Shown: positions 1-13,500 of the stretch, in pieces
Layout of the letters: every line of letters starts with the position of its first letter
Numbering within the stretch: position 1 is the stretch's first letter
Assembly: GCF_022605725.1 (NCBI RefSeq)
Contig: NC_065558.1
Location: 6,138,001 to 6,202,000 of the forward strand
Origin: Anthonomus grandis grandis
Lineage: Eukaryota; Arthropoda; Insecta; Coleoptera; Curculionidae
Length of the DNA stretch: 64,000 nucleotides
Direction of reading: 5' to 3'
Position numbers and translations under genes: made by a program
The notes under the pieces: generated by a model
Told to the model about the DNA's origin: nothing
The model's input: the letters and a program-made list of their open reading frames with translations, nothing else
The model's database searches: none

Positions 1-3000
1 TCCCGATAGGACCCTTAGAAGCCGAGATATGGACCTCCAAAGTTTGAGATTTTTAATTTTTAGGGTATACCCCCCCGTATCGAATTTTTCACCAAAAATT
101 GATTTTTTTCGAATTTGAACTAACTATACCAGCGGCTTGTTCCCATCACCTACAACACGAAAACACCGGGTTATAGTGAGTTTCGAGAAAAACTAAGGGA
201 ATTATAGCACTTTGAAAATGCGAAAAATCGATTTTCTTTAAACCCGAAAATAGCTATAGAAACCCCTATCAGCGGCTTATTCCCATCACCTACATTAAGA
301 AAACACCGGATTATAACGGATTTCGACCAGAACAAGTGGAATTATAGCACTTTGAAAATTCGGAAAAAAGTCAGTTTTCGACCCCGTTTTTGAGCCCAAA
401 AATGGGCTACAAAAATGCGAGATCTCAGCTAATACAGGAGCTACGACCTTGCGGATGGTCTCGTTGGATTCAGGAGGACGAAACTAAGTTAAAACCGTTG
501 GAATTTTCCCGATAGGGCCCATAGAAGCCGAGATATGGATCTCCAAAGTTTGAGATTTTTAATTTTTAGGGTATACCCCCCCGTATCGAATTTTTCACCA
601 AAAATTGATTTTTTTCAAATTTGAACTAACCAATTCAGCGGCTTGTTCCCATCACCTACAACACGAAAACACCGGGTTATAGTGAGTTTCGAGAAAAACT
701 AAGGGAATTATAGCACTTTGAAAATGCGAAAAATCGATTTTCTTTAAACCCGAAAATAGCTATAGAAACCCCTATCAGCGGCTTATTCCCATCACCTACA
801 TTAAGAAAACACCGGATTATAACGGATTTCGACCAGAACAAGTGGAATTATAGCACTTTGAAAATTCGGAAAAAAGTCAATTTTCGACCCCGTTTTTGAG
901 TCCAAAAATGGGCTACAAAAATGCGAGATCTCAGCTAATACAGGAGCTACGACCTTGCGGATGGTCTCGTTGGATTCAGGAGGACGAAACTAAGTTAAAA
1001 CCGTTGGAATTTTCCCGATAGGGCCCACAGAAGCCGAGATATGGACCTCCAAAGTTTGAGATTTTTAATTTTTAGGGTATACCCCCCCGTATCGAATTTT
1101 TCACCAAAAATTGATTTTTTTCGAATTTGAACTAACTATACCAGCGGCTTGTTCCCATCACCTACAACACGAAAACACCGGGTTATAGTGAGTTTCGAGA
1201 AAAACTAAGGGAATTATGGCACTTTGAAAATGCGAAAAATCGATTTTCTTTAAACCCGAAAATAGCTATAGAAACCCCTATCAGCGGCTTATTCCCATCA
1301 CCTACATTAAGAAAACACCGGATTATAACGGATTTCGACCAGAACAAGTGGAATTATAGCACTTTGAAAATTCGGAAAAAAGTCAGTTTTCGACCTTGTT
1401 TTTGAGCCCAAAAATGGGCTACAAAAATGCGAGATCTCAGCTAATATGGGAGCTACGACCTTGCGGATGGTCTCGTTGGATTCAGGAGGACGAAACTAAG
1501 TTAAAACCGTTGGAATTTTCCCGATAGGGCCCATAGAAGCCGAGATATGGACCTCCAAAGTTTGAGATTTTTCATTTTTAGGGTATACCCCCCCGTATCG
1601 AATTTTTCACCAAAAATTGATTTTTTTCGAATTTGAACTAACTATACCAGCGGCTTGTTCCCATCACCTACAACACGAAAACACCGGGTTATAGTGAGTT
1701 TCGAGAAAAACTAAGGGAATTATGGCACTTTGAAAATGCGAAAAATCGATTTTCTTTAAACCCGAAAATAGCTATAGAAACCCCTATCAGCGGCTTATTC
1801 CCATCACCTACATTAAGAAAACACCGGATTATAACGGATTTCGACCAGAACAAGTGGAATTATAGCACTTTGAAAATTCGGAAAAAAGTCAGTTTTCGAC
1901 CCCGTTTTTGAGCCCAAAAATGGGCTACAAAAATGCGAGATCTCAGCTAATATGGGAGCTACGACCTTGCGGATGGTCTCGTTGGATTCAGGAGGACGAA
2001 ACTAAGTTAAAACCGTTGGAATTTTCCCGATAGGACCCATAGAAGCCGAGATATGGACCTCCAAAGTTTGAGATTTTTAATTTTTAGGGTATACCCCCCC
2101 GTATCGAATTTTTCACCAAAAATTGATTTTTTTCGAATTTGAACTAACCAATTCAGCGGCTTGTTCCCATCACCTACAACACGAAAACACCGGGTTATAG
2201 TGAGTTTCGAGAAAAACTAAGGGAATTATAGCACTTTGAAAATGCGAAAAATCGATTTTCTTTAAACCCGAAAATAGCTATAGAAACCCCTATCAGCGGC
2301 TTATTCCCATCACCTACATTAAGAAAACACCGGATTATAACGGATTTCGACCAGAACAAGTGGAATTATAGCACTTTGAAAATTCGGAAAAAAGTCAATT
2401 TTCGACCCCGTTTTTGAGTCCAAAAATGGGCTACAAAAATGCGAGATCTCAGCTAATACAGGAGCTACGACCTTGCGGATGGTCTCGTTGGATTCAGGAG
2501 GACGAAACTAAGTCAAAACCGTTGGAATTTTCCCGATAGGGCCCACAGAAGCCGAGATATGGACCTCCAAAGTTTGAGATTTTTCATTTTTAGGGTATAC
2601 CCCCCCGTATCGAATTTTTCACCAAAAATTGATTTTTTTCGAATTTGAACTAACTATACCAGCGGCTTGTTCCCATCACCTACAACACGAAAACACCGGG
2701 TTATAGTGAGTTTCGAGAAAAACTAAGGGAATTATAGCACTTTGAAAATGCGAAAAATCGATTTTCTTTAAACCCGAAAATAGCTATAGAAACCCCTATC
2801 AGCGGCTTATTCTTATCACCTACATTAAGAAAACACCGGATTATACGGGATTTCGACCAGAACAAGTGGAATTATAGCACTTTGAAAATTCGGAAAAAAG
2901 TCAGTTTTCGACCCCGTTTTTGAGCCCAAAAATGGGCTACAAAAATGCGAGATCTCAGCTAATACAGGAGCTACGACCTTGCGGATGGTCTCGTTGGATT

Positions 3001-6000
3001 CAGGAGGACGAAACTAAGTCAAAACCGTTGGAATTTTCCCGATAGGGCCCACAGAAGCCGAGATATGGACCTCCAAAGTTTGAGATTTTTAATTTTTAGG
3101 GTATACCCCCCCGTATCGAATTTTTCACCAAAAATTGATTTTTTTCGAATTTGAACTAACTATACCAGCGGCTTGTTCCCATCACCTACAACACGAAAAC
3201 ACCGGGTTATAGTGAGTTTCGAGAAAAACTAAGGGAATTATAGCACTTTGAAAATGCGAAAAATCGATTTTCTTTAAACCCGAAAATAGCTATAGAAACC
3301 CCTATCAGCGGCTTATTCTTATCACCTACATTAAGAAAACACCGGATTATACGGGATTTCGACCAGAACAAGTGGAATTATAGCACTTTGAAAATTCGGA
3401 AAAAAGTCAGTTTTCGACCCCGTTTTTGAGCCCAAAAATGGGCTACAAAAATGCGAGATCTCAGCTAATACAGGAGCTACGACCTTGCGGATGGTCTCGT
3501 TGGATTCAGGAGGACGAAACTAAGTCAAAACCGTTGGAATTTTCCCGATAGGACCCATAGAAGCCGAGATATGGACCTCCAAAGTTTGAGATTTTTAATT
3601 TTTAGGGTATACCCCCCCGTATCGAATTTTTCACCAAAAATTGATTTTTTTCGAATTTGAACTAACCAATTCAGCGGCTTGTTCCCATCACCTACAACAC
3701 GAAAACACCGGGTTATAGTGAGTTTCGAGAAAAACTAAGGGAATTATAGCACTTTGGAAATGCGAAAAATCGATTTTCTTTAAACCCGAAAATAGCTATA
3801 GAAACCCCTATCAGCGGCTTATTCCCATCACCTACATTAAGAAAACACCGGATTATAACGGATTTCGACCAGAACAAGTGGAATTATAGCACTTTGAAAA
3901 TTCGAAAAAAAGTCAATTTTCGACCCCGTTTTTGAGCCCAAAAATGGGCTACAAAAATGCGAGATCTCAGCTAATACAGGAGCTACGACCTTGCGGATGG
4001 TCTCGTTGGATTCAGGAGGACGAAACTAAGTCAAAACCGTTGGAATTTTCCCGATAGGACCCATAGAAGCCGAGATATGGACCTCCAAAGTTTGAGATTT
4101 TTAATTTTTAGGGTATACCCCCCCGTATCGAATTTTTCACCAAAAATTGATTTTTTTCGAATTTGAACTAACCAATTCAGCGGCTTGTTCCCATCACCTA
4201 CAACACGAAAACACCGGGTTATAGTGAGTTTCGAGAAAAACTAAGGGAATTATAGCACTTTGAAAATGCGAAAAATCGATTTTCTTTAAACCCGAAAATA
4301 GCTATAGAAACCCCTATCAGCGGCTTATTTTCATCACCTACATTAAGAAAACACCGGATTATAACGGATTTCGACCAGAACAAGTGGAATTATAGCACTT
4401 TGAAAATTCGAAAAAAAGTCAATTTTCGACCCCGTTTTTGAGCCCAAAAATGGGCTACAAAAATGCGAGATCTCAGCTAATACAGGAGCTACGACCTTGC
4501 GGATGGTCTCGTTGGATTCAGGAGGACGAAACTAAGTCAAAACCGTTGGAATTTTCCCGATAGGACCCTTAGAAGCCGAGATATGGACCTCCAAAGTTTG
4601 AGATTTTTAATTTTTAGGGTATACCCCCCCGTATCGATTTTTTCACCAAAAATTGATTTTTTTCGAATTTGAACTAACTATACCAGCGGCTTGTTCCCAT
4701 CACCTACAACACGAAAACACCGGGTTATAGTGAGTTTCGAGAAAAACTAAGGGAATTATAGCACTTTGAAAATGCGAAAAATCGATTTTCTTTAAACCCG
4801 AAAATAGCTATAGAAACCCCTATCAGCGGCTTATTCTTATCACCTACATTAAGAAAACACCGGATTATACGGGATTTCGACCAGAACAAGTGGAATTATA
4901 GCACTTTGAAAATTCGGAAAAAAGTCAGTTTTCGACCCCGTTTTTGAGCCCAAAAATGGGCTACAAAAATGCGAGATCTCAGCTAATACAGGAGCTACGA
5001 CCTTGCGGATGGTCTCGTTGGATTCAGGAGGACGAAACTAAGTCAAAACCGTTGGAATTTTCCCGATAGGACCCATAGAAGCCGAGATATGGACCTCCAA
5101 AGTTTGAGATTTTTAATTTTTAGGGTATACCCCCCCGTATCGAATTTTTCACCAAAAATTGATTTTTTTCGAATTTGAACTAACCAATTCAGCGGCTTGT
5201 TCCCATCACCTACAACACGAAAACACCGGGTTATAGTGAGTTTCGAGAAAAACTAAGGGAATTATAGCACTTTGAAAATGCGAAAAATCGATTTTCTTTA
5301 AACCCGAAAATAGCTATAGAAACCCTTATCAGCGGCTTATTCCCATCACCTACATTAAGAAAACACCGGATTATAACGGATTTCGACCAGAACAAGTGGA
5401 ATTATAGCACTTTGAAAATTCGAAAAAAAGTCAATTTTCGACCCCGTTTTTGAGCCCAAAAATGGGCTACAAAAATGCGAGATCTCAGCTAATACAGGAG
5501 CTACGACCTTGCGGATGGTCTCGTTGGATTCAGGAAAACGAAACTAAGTCAAAACCGTTGGAATTTTCCCGATAGGACCCATAGAAGCCAAGATATGGAC
5601 CTCCAAAGTTTGAGATTTTTAATTTTTAGGGTATACCCCCCCGTATCGAATTTTTCACCAAAAATTGATTTTTTTCGAATTTGAACTAACTATACCAGCG
5701 GCTTGTTCCCATCACCTACAACACGAAAACACCGGGTTATAGTGAGTTTCGAGAAAAACTAAGGGAATTATAGCACTTTGAAAATGCGAAAAATCGATTT
5801 TCTTTAAACCCGAAAATAGCTATAGAAACCCCTATCAGCGGCTTATTCCCATCACCTACATTAAGAAAACACCGGATTATAACGGATTTCGACCAGAACA
5901 AGTGGAATTATAGCACTTTGAAAATTCGGAAAAAAGTCAGTTTTCGACCCCGTTTTTGAGCCCAAAAATGGGCTACAAAAATGCGAGATCTCAGCTAATA

Positions 6001-6167
6001 CAGGAGCTACGACCTTGCGGGTGGTCTCGTTGGATTCAGAAGGACGAAACTAAGTCAAAACCGTTGGAATTTTCCCGATAGGACCCATAGAAGCCGAGAT
6101 ATGGACCTCCAAAGTTTGAGATTTTTCATTTTTAGGGTATACTCCCCCGTATCAAATTTTTCACCAA
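1..6167. repeat. 506-bp satellite array
   Basis: Twelve complete head-to-tail units and a partial thirteenth. The marker TCCCGATAGG recurs at 1, 507, 1013, 1519, 2025, 2531, 3037, 3543, 4049, 4555, 5061, 5567 and 6073, exactly 506 bases apart with no indels. Each unit contains two diverged half-repeats 140 bp apart (AGCGGCTTGTTCCCATCACC and AGCGGCTTATTCCCATCACC). Units differ by a few substitutions: before the first half-repeat they read ACTATACC (A) or ACCAATTC (B), in the order A B A A B A A B B A B A. The array is cut by the left window edge and ends at about 6167. No coding potential. Confidence 0.97.
459..475 (+). other. CENP-B-box-like motif in the satellite unit
   Basis: TCTCGTTGGATTCAGGA matches the 17-bp mammalian CENP-B box consensus at 13 of 17 positions by hand alignment and at 7 of the 9 positions considered essential. 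It recurs every 506 bp, with small variants near the right end (for example AGGAAAACG around 5532). The match is seen; binding by any CENP-B-like protein is speculation. Confidence 0.35.
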
Positions 6168-7138
6168 CGTTAACAACGTTGACGTTTAACGAAAAAAACT
6201 GAGGAAAATGGACTTGTTTGAGAAAAACCAATTTTTTTGGTACTTGTAATATAGCTGAAATTCTGAAATTTTAATGTGTTATAATTAAGTTTAATAAATT
6301 TATTATTAAAAATTAAATTTATTTATATTTAAATAATCTTAATAAATTTAAGATCTGATAGATGATGTTTCATTTTCTAATAATGTGCAGGGACAAAGCA
6401 AATGAATGAGAAAATTCAAATATCTCAAAAACTATTATTGTTAGAAGAATTCTAATTACACGTAAATAATCGGCTTATTATAGTATTGATTACCTAAAAA
6501 TATAAGTCGTCCAGGTGCCGCCACTAGAAAGTTATTAAATAAAATATGATTTTTGGGTCGGACCTTCATGAGAAAAGTTAATCATTGGTCGCTCGCTATG
6601 ATTCACAAAAGTTTCCTTTATATGGCATTGGAAAAGGAAATATTGAAGCATTTTTTTCATAAAATCTTAAAGTACTGTTTAGCAAAAAATTCCAAAAAAC
6701 CAAATATGCCAGAACTCGTTAAAATGAAATTTAAAATATGTCATTTCCTATAAAACTAACTTTTCGCCGAAGCACTTTTTTTATTCAAATTATAGTTTGG
6801 CCTCTAAAACAGTTTGAATTTTTTTTACTCACATTTATTTATTTATAATGGCTCATCAAGCATAACGCATCATCTGGCCCAAAAGGTATACAGCTCTTAA
6901 GCCCCTAATAACTCTGTGTCCTGAAAATTTCAAATCGTTTAAAAGCTTTATATTTGAGTTCTCGTGAATAAAAGGAATTTGAGCGATTTGTTTACTAAAA
7001 CATTTTTTGTGGATCTATCATTCTTAATGTATTGAGAGGTGACATGCCAAATTTTATAGCTTCACTCCCCAATACATCCAAAGATATTAATTTTTATATG
7101 TAAAAAAGCACGAAAATTTCGGGTTGTACGTGGCGCAC
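6168..7138. other. Gene-less unique DNA right of the satellite
   Basis: AT-rich sequence with scattered short ORFs without recognisable domains. The satellite stops at 6167 and is followed by a short GTTAAC/AACGTT-rich stretch (6168-6190). I see no gene here. Confidence 0.6.
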
Positions 7139-7286
7139 ATATTATACCGGGTGTCTTAGGAAAGTGGTTCGCCCCTATAACCCATTTACCAAATTTCATT
7201 TTTAAGTTCAAAAAATGAAATTTGGTAAATGGGTGTAGGATCCAAATTGGGATTGCCTGACGCATTCAGTTGTTTTCTGTCACTTG
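7139..7286. repeat. Dispersed repeat, copy 1 (inverted relative to 37190-37330)
   Basis: The reverse complement of this segment is clearly similar to 37190-37330: both carry AATCCCAATTTGG, CACCCATTTACCAAATTTCA and ATAGGGGCGAACCACTTTC in the same order. This copy also has an internal inverted repeat around TGAAATTTGGTAAATGGG. One end reads TATACCGGGTGTCTTAGG, the look of a MITE terminus. Superfamily unknown. Confidence 0.75.
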
Positions 7287-8230
7287 ATGATACTAACTTT
7301 CTTATTTTGAATGGAACCCCTCAACTTTTTTAAGATATTTTGATAGGAAATTACAATCTAAGAAAAATGACACCCCATATGTCAACTTTTGACATCTAAC
7401 CTTTAAATTATTTAATTTTTTAAATTTCAACCTAGAGTGCCATGAATAATTTAAAATCGTTAATTTTACATCAAGTAGTCCTAGGAAAATATAATTGACT
7501 CTCTTTTGTTTTTCACAGCTTTCCTAGATGCGTTCAAATTCAAAAAAAAGAATTCAAATCTTACCTGAAAATTAAAAGTAATGAGGCAATTTTTTTGCCA
7601 AAAACTTAACCTTTTTAGCGCGGGGTAAATAGCATTATAAGCGAGGTTAAAATAGCTTTGGGTTATTCATAGTTGGCAGAGGTGTGACGATTGATAGACA
7701 GTTAGTCAACGAATATATATTCCAGGATTTCGTTTTAACCACCTGCCAGAAACTTGTATTGTGTATTCTACTATAATCCATTTCCTATTGCCTAGACGTT
7801 ACAATTTTCGGTAAAAACCGGAATGGTTTCAGTTCTTGAATTTATTTATTAGTGCAGAAATTGGGCAAGTGTTATATTATTAGTAAATAAGTTAGTATTA
7901 ACGATAATCGCTAACAAAACTGCCTACGATTTTGCCAACGTCTAATTATGATTTGCAACATCGATCCATCTTTATTCCACTCATTCAAAAAGTTATAAAG
8001 TATAAAGATTTTTTCCAGGCAGTTACAGGTTTCAAGTTCTTGGAATAATTCTTATTTTCTTCCAAGTAATTAGTGTCACTTTTGATCCTATTCCAGGCAG
8101 TCTAGCGTTTTATAAGCATGTTAAGCGATTTTTAATTTTTCGTGCCTAGTTATGTTCCATATTCAGGAATTTCAATAAATACTCAACTTCATAAGAACGA
8201 ACAAATACTTCATAAGCTCTTGGTTCATTC
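7287..8230. other. Gene-less stretch
   Basis: AT-rich unique sequence. Two CCAGGCAGT motifs near 8015-8100 belong to a short motif family clustered elsewhere in the window (16590, 40010, 43130, 63590). No gene recognised. Confidence 0.6.
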
Positions 8231-8235
8231 TGCGC

Positions 8236-8305
8236 CCTGTTGGTATTTTCTGTGATCTCAGAAGGGCGTTCGACTGCCTTGATCACCATATTCCACTACG
8301 TCCAA
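8236..8305 (+). mobile_element. LINE reverse-transcriptase scrap (motif A)
   Basis: Translation gives FCDLRRAFDCLDH, matching the catalytic motif A region (F-x-D-x-x-x-A-F-D) of CR1/jockey-type reverse transcriptases. The similarity ends within about 25 codons, so this is a small relic. Confidence 0.7.
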
Positions 8306-8635
8306 AATGACAAGTATCTACTAAAAAAGAGAAGCTTAGTGGCTTCTTCTTCCAGGGAGTTGGGCCAAACAACTGCTAGAACACACTCAAACAATTTTAA
8401 AAAAATTAAACAAATACAAATCCATTGATCAGATGATCAATTTTACAACTATTACAAATACTAAATCACATCACAAATTTGTTTTGTTGTAGACCAGTCA
8501 ATTTAGAATATAATGTTGAAGATTCCTAATAACCTGCATAAAAATTAACATTTTAAATAATTCTTAAAGATACTTACCATCTTTTTTTTTTTTTTTTCAT
8601 TTTTTAAAGAGGTTGAAAAAATCTGCAAACAGACA
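8306..8635. other. Gene-less stretch with poly-T tract
   Basis: AT-rich unique sequence with a run of about 17 T at 8582-8597. No gene seen. Confidence 0.5.
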
Positions 8636-8653
8636 CCCCAGGCCGGCCTGGGG
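8636..8653. repeat. Perfect 18-bp GC-rich palindrome
   Basis: CCCCAGGCCGGCCTGGGG is its own reverse complement, unusual in this AT-rich region. It lies about 60 bp left of the minisatellite. Confidence 0.8.
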
Positions 8654-8716
8654 TAGTGTGGGGTTAAGGCTTTTTCCGGCCCCGACCCACTAAAAACCTT
8701 TCCTCTGTGTTAATAT

Positions 8717-10205
8717 CAGGGAAGCACACTGGTTACATGCTTTGTCAATTTTATGCAGGGAAGCACACTGATACATGCTTTGTCAATTTTTCAAGGTAAA
8801 AAATAGCACACTTATACATGCTTTGTCAATTTTATGCAGGGAAGCACACTGATACATGCTTTGTCAATTTTTCAAGGGAAAAAATTGCACACTTATACAT
8901 GCTTTGTCAATTTTATTCAGGGAAACACACTGATACATGCTTTGTCAATTTTTCAAGGGAAAAAATTGCACACTTATACATGCTTTGTCAATTTTTCAAG
9001 GGAAAAAATAGCACACTTATACATGCTTTGTCAATTTTATGCAGGGAAGCACACTGATACATGCTTTGTCAATTTTATTCAAGGAAGCACACTGATACAT
9101 GATTTGTCAATTTTATTCAGGGAAGCACACTGATACATGCTTGGTCAATTTTTCAAGGGAAAAAAAAGCACACTGATACATGCTTGGTCAATTTTTCAAA
9201 GGAAAAAATAGCACACTAATACATGATTTGTCAATTTTATTCAAGGAAGCACACTGATACATGCTTTGTCAATTTTTCAAGGTAAAAAATTGCACACTTA
9301 TACATGCTTTGTCAATTTTTCAAGGGAAAAAATTGCACACTTATACATGCTTTGTCAATTTTATTCAGAGAAACACACTGATACATGCTTTGTCAATTTT
9401 TCAAGGGAAAAAATTGCACACTGATACATGCTTGGTCAATTTTTCAAAGGAAAAAATAGCACACTGATACATGATTTGTCAATTTTATTCAAGGAAGCAC
9501 ACTGATACATGCTTTGTCAATTTTATTCAAGGAAGCACACTGATACATGCTTTGTCAATTTTATTCAAAGAAGCACACTGATACATGATTTGTCAATTTT
9601 ATTCAGGGAAGCACACTGATACATGCTTTGTCAATTTTTCAAGGTAAAAAATTGCACACTTATACATGCTTTGTCAATTTTTCAAGGGAAAAAATTGCAC
9701 ACTTATACATGCTTTGTCAATTTTATTCAGAGAAACACACTGATACATGCTTTGTCAATTTTTCAAGGGAAAAAATTGCACACTGATACATGCTTGGTCA
9801 ATTTTTCAAAGGAAAAAATAGCACACTGATACATGATTTGTCAATTTTATTCAAGGAAGCACACTGATACATGCTTTGTCAATTTTATTCAAGGAAGCAC
9901 ACTGATACATGCTTTGTCAATTTTATTCAAGGAAGCACACTGATACATGATTTGTCAATTTTATTCAGGGAAGCACACTGATACATGCTTTGTCAATTTT
10001 TCAAGGTAAAAAATTGCACACTTATACATGCTTTGTCAATTTTTCAAGGGAAAAAATTGCACACTTATACATGCTTTGTCAATTTTATGCAGGGAAGCAG
10101 ACTGATACATGCTTTGTCAATTTTATGTAGGGAAGCACACTGATACATGCTTTGTCAATTTTTCAAGGGAAAAAATAGCACACTGGTTACATGCTTTGTC
10201 AATAT
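8717..10205. repeat. 38/43-bp minisatellite with 362-bp higher-order period
   Basis: Tandem units begin ACATGCTTTGTCAATTTT and alternate between a 38-bp form (ATTCAGGGAAGCACACTGAT tail) and a 43-bp form (TTCAAGGGAAAAAATTGCAC tail). A block of several units recurs at 9261, 9623 and 9985, exactly 362 bp apart and nearly identical, so the array grew by block duplication. Long ORFs across it only reflect units lacking stops. Confidence 0.95.
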
Positions 10206-10568
10206 TTTATGGGTTTAAGCACTTTTGGTACATGTCAGTTAAGTCAAGTCATGTCAAGTTTATGTTTTTGCCTACTAAGATAAATAAACAGGAAAAATAT
10301 TTTTAAATTAACAAAATTAAAATTTAAAACGAAATACAAAACTAATACTTGATATCTTTGCTAATTTCCTACGATTGGATATTCAATAATTTTTAAAATA
10401 TTTGGTTGCTTTTGAATCATATTTATAATAGCCCCTTTCTAAATTCCCTCTACCAAGAGAAAGCAATCTTAATAAAAGAAAATTTAACGCATAAATTTCC
10501 TATAGTAAACCCCTAAGATTTTAATGAGTTTGACTTTATACTAGTTTTGATTTTACACACGTGCTTAA
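10206..10568. other. Spacer between two tandem arrays
   Basis: AT-rich unique sequence of about 360 bp; no gene or repeat recognised. Confidence 0.6.
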
Positions 10569-13500
10569 AGTGAATTTAGCGAATAAATTCACAAGACATT
10601 TTTGAAAGTGAATGTTTTATTTACTCCTTAACTTTTTATTCATTTACCCTTGTCTTTGTGTACTTTTTGCCCCGTAAAAAGTGTGAATTTAGCGAATAAA
10701 TTCACAAGAAATTTTAAAAGAGAGTGTCTACTATTTGCCCCTTTAAAATGTGAATTTAGCGAATAAATTCAGAAGACATCTTGAAAGACAGCGTCTTTTA
10801 TTTGTCCCTTAAAAAATGTGAATTTAGCGAATAAATTCACAAGAAATTTTATAAGAGAGTGTCTATACTATTTGCCCCTTTAAAATGTGAATTTATCGAA
10901 TAAATTCACAGGTACTTTTGAAATAGTGTCTGTATTGTTTGTCCTTATAAAATGTGAATTTAGCGAATAAATTCACAAACAATTTTGAAAGAGTGTCTTT
11001 ATTGTTAGTCCCTTAAAAAATATGAATTTAGCGAATAAATTCACAAGAAAATTTGGAAGAGTGTCTTTACTGCTTGCCCCTTTAAAATGTGAATTTATCG
11101 AATAAATTCACAGATACTTTTGAAATAGTGTCTGTATTGTTTGTTCTTATAAAATGTAAATTTAGCGAATAAATTCACAAATAATTTTAAAAGAGAGTGT
11201 CTTTACTATTTGACCCTTTAAAATGTGAATTTAGCGAATAAATTCAGAAGACATCTTGAAAGACAGCGTCTTTTATTTGTCCCTTAAAAAATGTGAATTT
11301 AGCGAATAAATTCACAAGAAATTTTAAAAGAGAGTGTCTTTACTATTTGACCCTTTAAAATGTGAATTTAGCGAATAAATTCACAAGACATTTTTGAAAG
11401 TGAACGTTTTATTTACTCCTTAACTTTTTATTCATTTGCACTTGTCTTTGTGTACCTTTCGCCCCTTAAAAAGTGTGAATTTAGCGAATAAATTCACAAG
11501 AAATTTTATAAGAGAGTGTCTTTACTATTTGCCCCTTTAAAATGTGAATTTATCGAATAAATTCACAGGTACTTTTGAAATAGTGTCTGTATTGTTTGTC
11601 CTTATAAAATGTGAATTTAGCGAATAAATTCACAAGCAATTTTGAAAGAGTGTTTTTATTGTTAGTCCCTTAAAAAATATGAATTTAGCGAATAAATTCA
11701 CAAGAAAATTTGGAAGAGTGTCTTTACTGCTTGCCCCTTTAAAATGTGAATTTATCGAATAAATTCACAAATAATTTTAAAAGAGAGTGTCTTTACTATT
11801 TGACCCTTTAAAATGTGAATTTAGCGAATAAATTCACAAGAAATTTTAAAAGAGAGTGTCTTTACTATTTGACCCCTTAAAATGTGAATTTAGCGAATAA
11901 ATTCACAAGAAATTTAAAAAAAAAGTGTATTTACTATTTGACCCTTTAAAATGTGAATTTAGTGAATAAATTCACAAGAAATTTAAAAAAAAAGTGTATT
12001 TACTATTTGACCCTTTAAAATGTGAATTTAGCGAATAAATTCAGAAGACATCTTGAAAGACAGCGTCTTTTATTTGTCCCTTAAAAAATGTGAATTTAGC
12101 GAATAAATTCACAAGAAATTTTAAAAGAGAGTGTCTTTACTATTTGACCCTTTAAAATGTGAATTTAGCGAATAAATTCACAAGACATTTTTGAAAGTGA
12201 ACGTTTTATTTACTCCTTAACTTTTTATTCATTTGCACTTGTCTTTGTGTACCTTTCGCCCCTTAAAAAGTGTGAATTTAGCGAATAAATTCACAAGAAA
12301 TTTTATAAGAGAGTGTCTTTACTATTTGCCCCTGTAAAATGTGAATTTATCGAATAAATTCACAGGTACTTTTGAAATAGTGTCTGTATTGTTTGTCCTT
12401 ATAAAATGACCCTTTAAAATGTGAATTTAGCGAATAAATTCAGAAGACATCTTGAAAGACAGCGTCTTTTATTTGTCCCTTAAAAAATGTGAATTTAGCG
12501 AATAAATTCACAAGAAATGTTAAAAGAGAGTGTCTTTACTATTTGACCCTTTAAAATGTGAATTTAGCGAATAAATTCACAAGGAATTTTAAAAGAGAGT
12601 GTCTTTACTATTTGCCCTTTTAAAATGTGAAGTTAGCGAATAAATTCACAAGACATTTTTGAAAGTAAACGTTTTATTTACTCCTTAACTTTTTATTCAT
12701 TTGCACTTGTCTTTGTGTACCTTTTGCCCCTTAAAAAGTGTGAATTTAGCGAATAAATTCACAAGAAATTTTATAAGAGAGTGTCTATACTATTTGCCCC
12801 TTTAAAATGTGAATTTATTGAATAAATTCACAAGAAAATTTGAAAGAGTGTCTTTACTGCTTGCCCCTTTAAAATGTGAATTTAGCGAATAAATTCACAA
12901 GAAATTTTAAAAGAGAGTGTTTACTATTTGCCCCCTTTAAAATGTGAATTTATCGAATAAATTTACAGATACTTTTGAAATAGTGTCTGTATTGTTTGTT
13001 CTTATAAAATGTAAATTTAGTGAATAAATTCACCAATAATTTTAAAAGAGAGTGTCTTTACTATTTGACCCTTTAAAATGTGAATTTAGCGAATAAATTC
13101 ACAAGAAATTTTAAAAGAGAGTGTATTTACTATTTGACCCTTTGAAATGTGAATTTAGCGAATAAATTCACAAGAAATTTTAAAAGAAAGTGTATTTACT
13201 ATTTGACCCTTTAAAATGTGAATTTAGCGAATAAATTCAGAAGACATCTTGAAAGACAGCGTCTTTTATTTGTCCCTTAAAAAATGTGAATTTAGCGAAT
13301 AAATTCACAAGACATTTTTGAAAGTGAACGTTTTATTTACTCCTTAACTTTTTATTCATTTGCACTTGTCTTTGTGTACCTTTTGCCCCTTAAAAAGTGT
13401 GAATTTAGCGAATAAATTCACAAGAAATTTTAAAAGAGAGTGTTTTTACTATTTACCCCTTTAATAGTGCAGTACCTGTGAATTTATCGAATAAATTCAC

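Noticed and set aside
8818..10306. Several overlapping ORFs with repeated MLCQF / THALSI-like peptides
   Set aside because: They are translations of the 38/43-bp minisatellite in two frames; no start context or domain, and identical peptides recur only because the DNA repeats.
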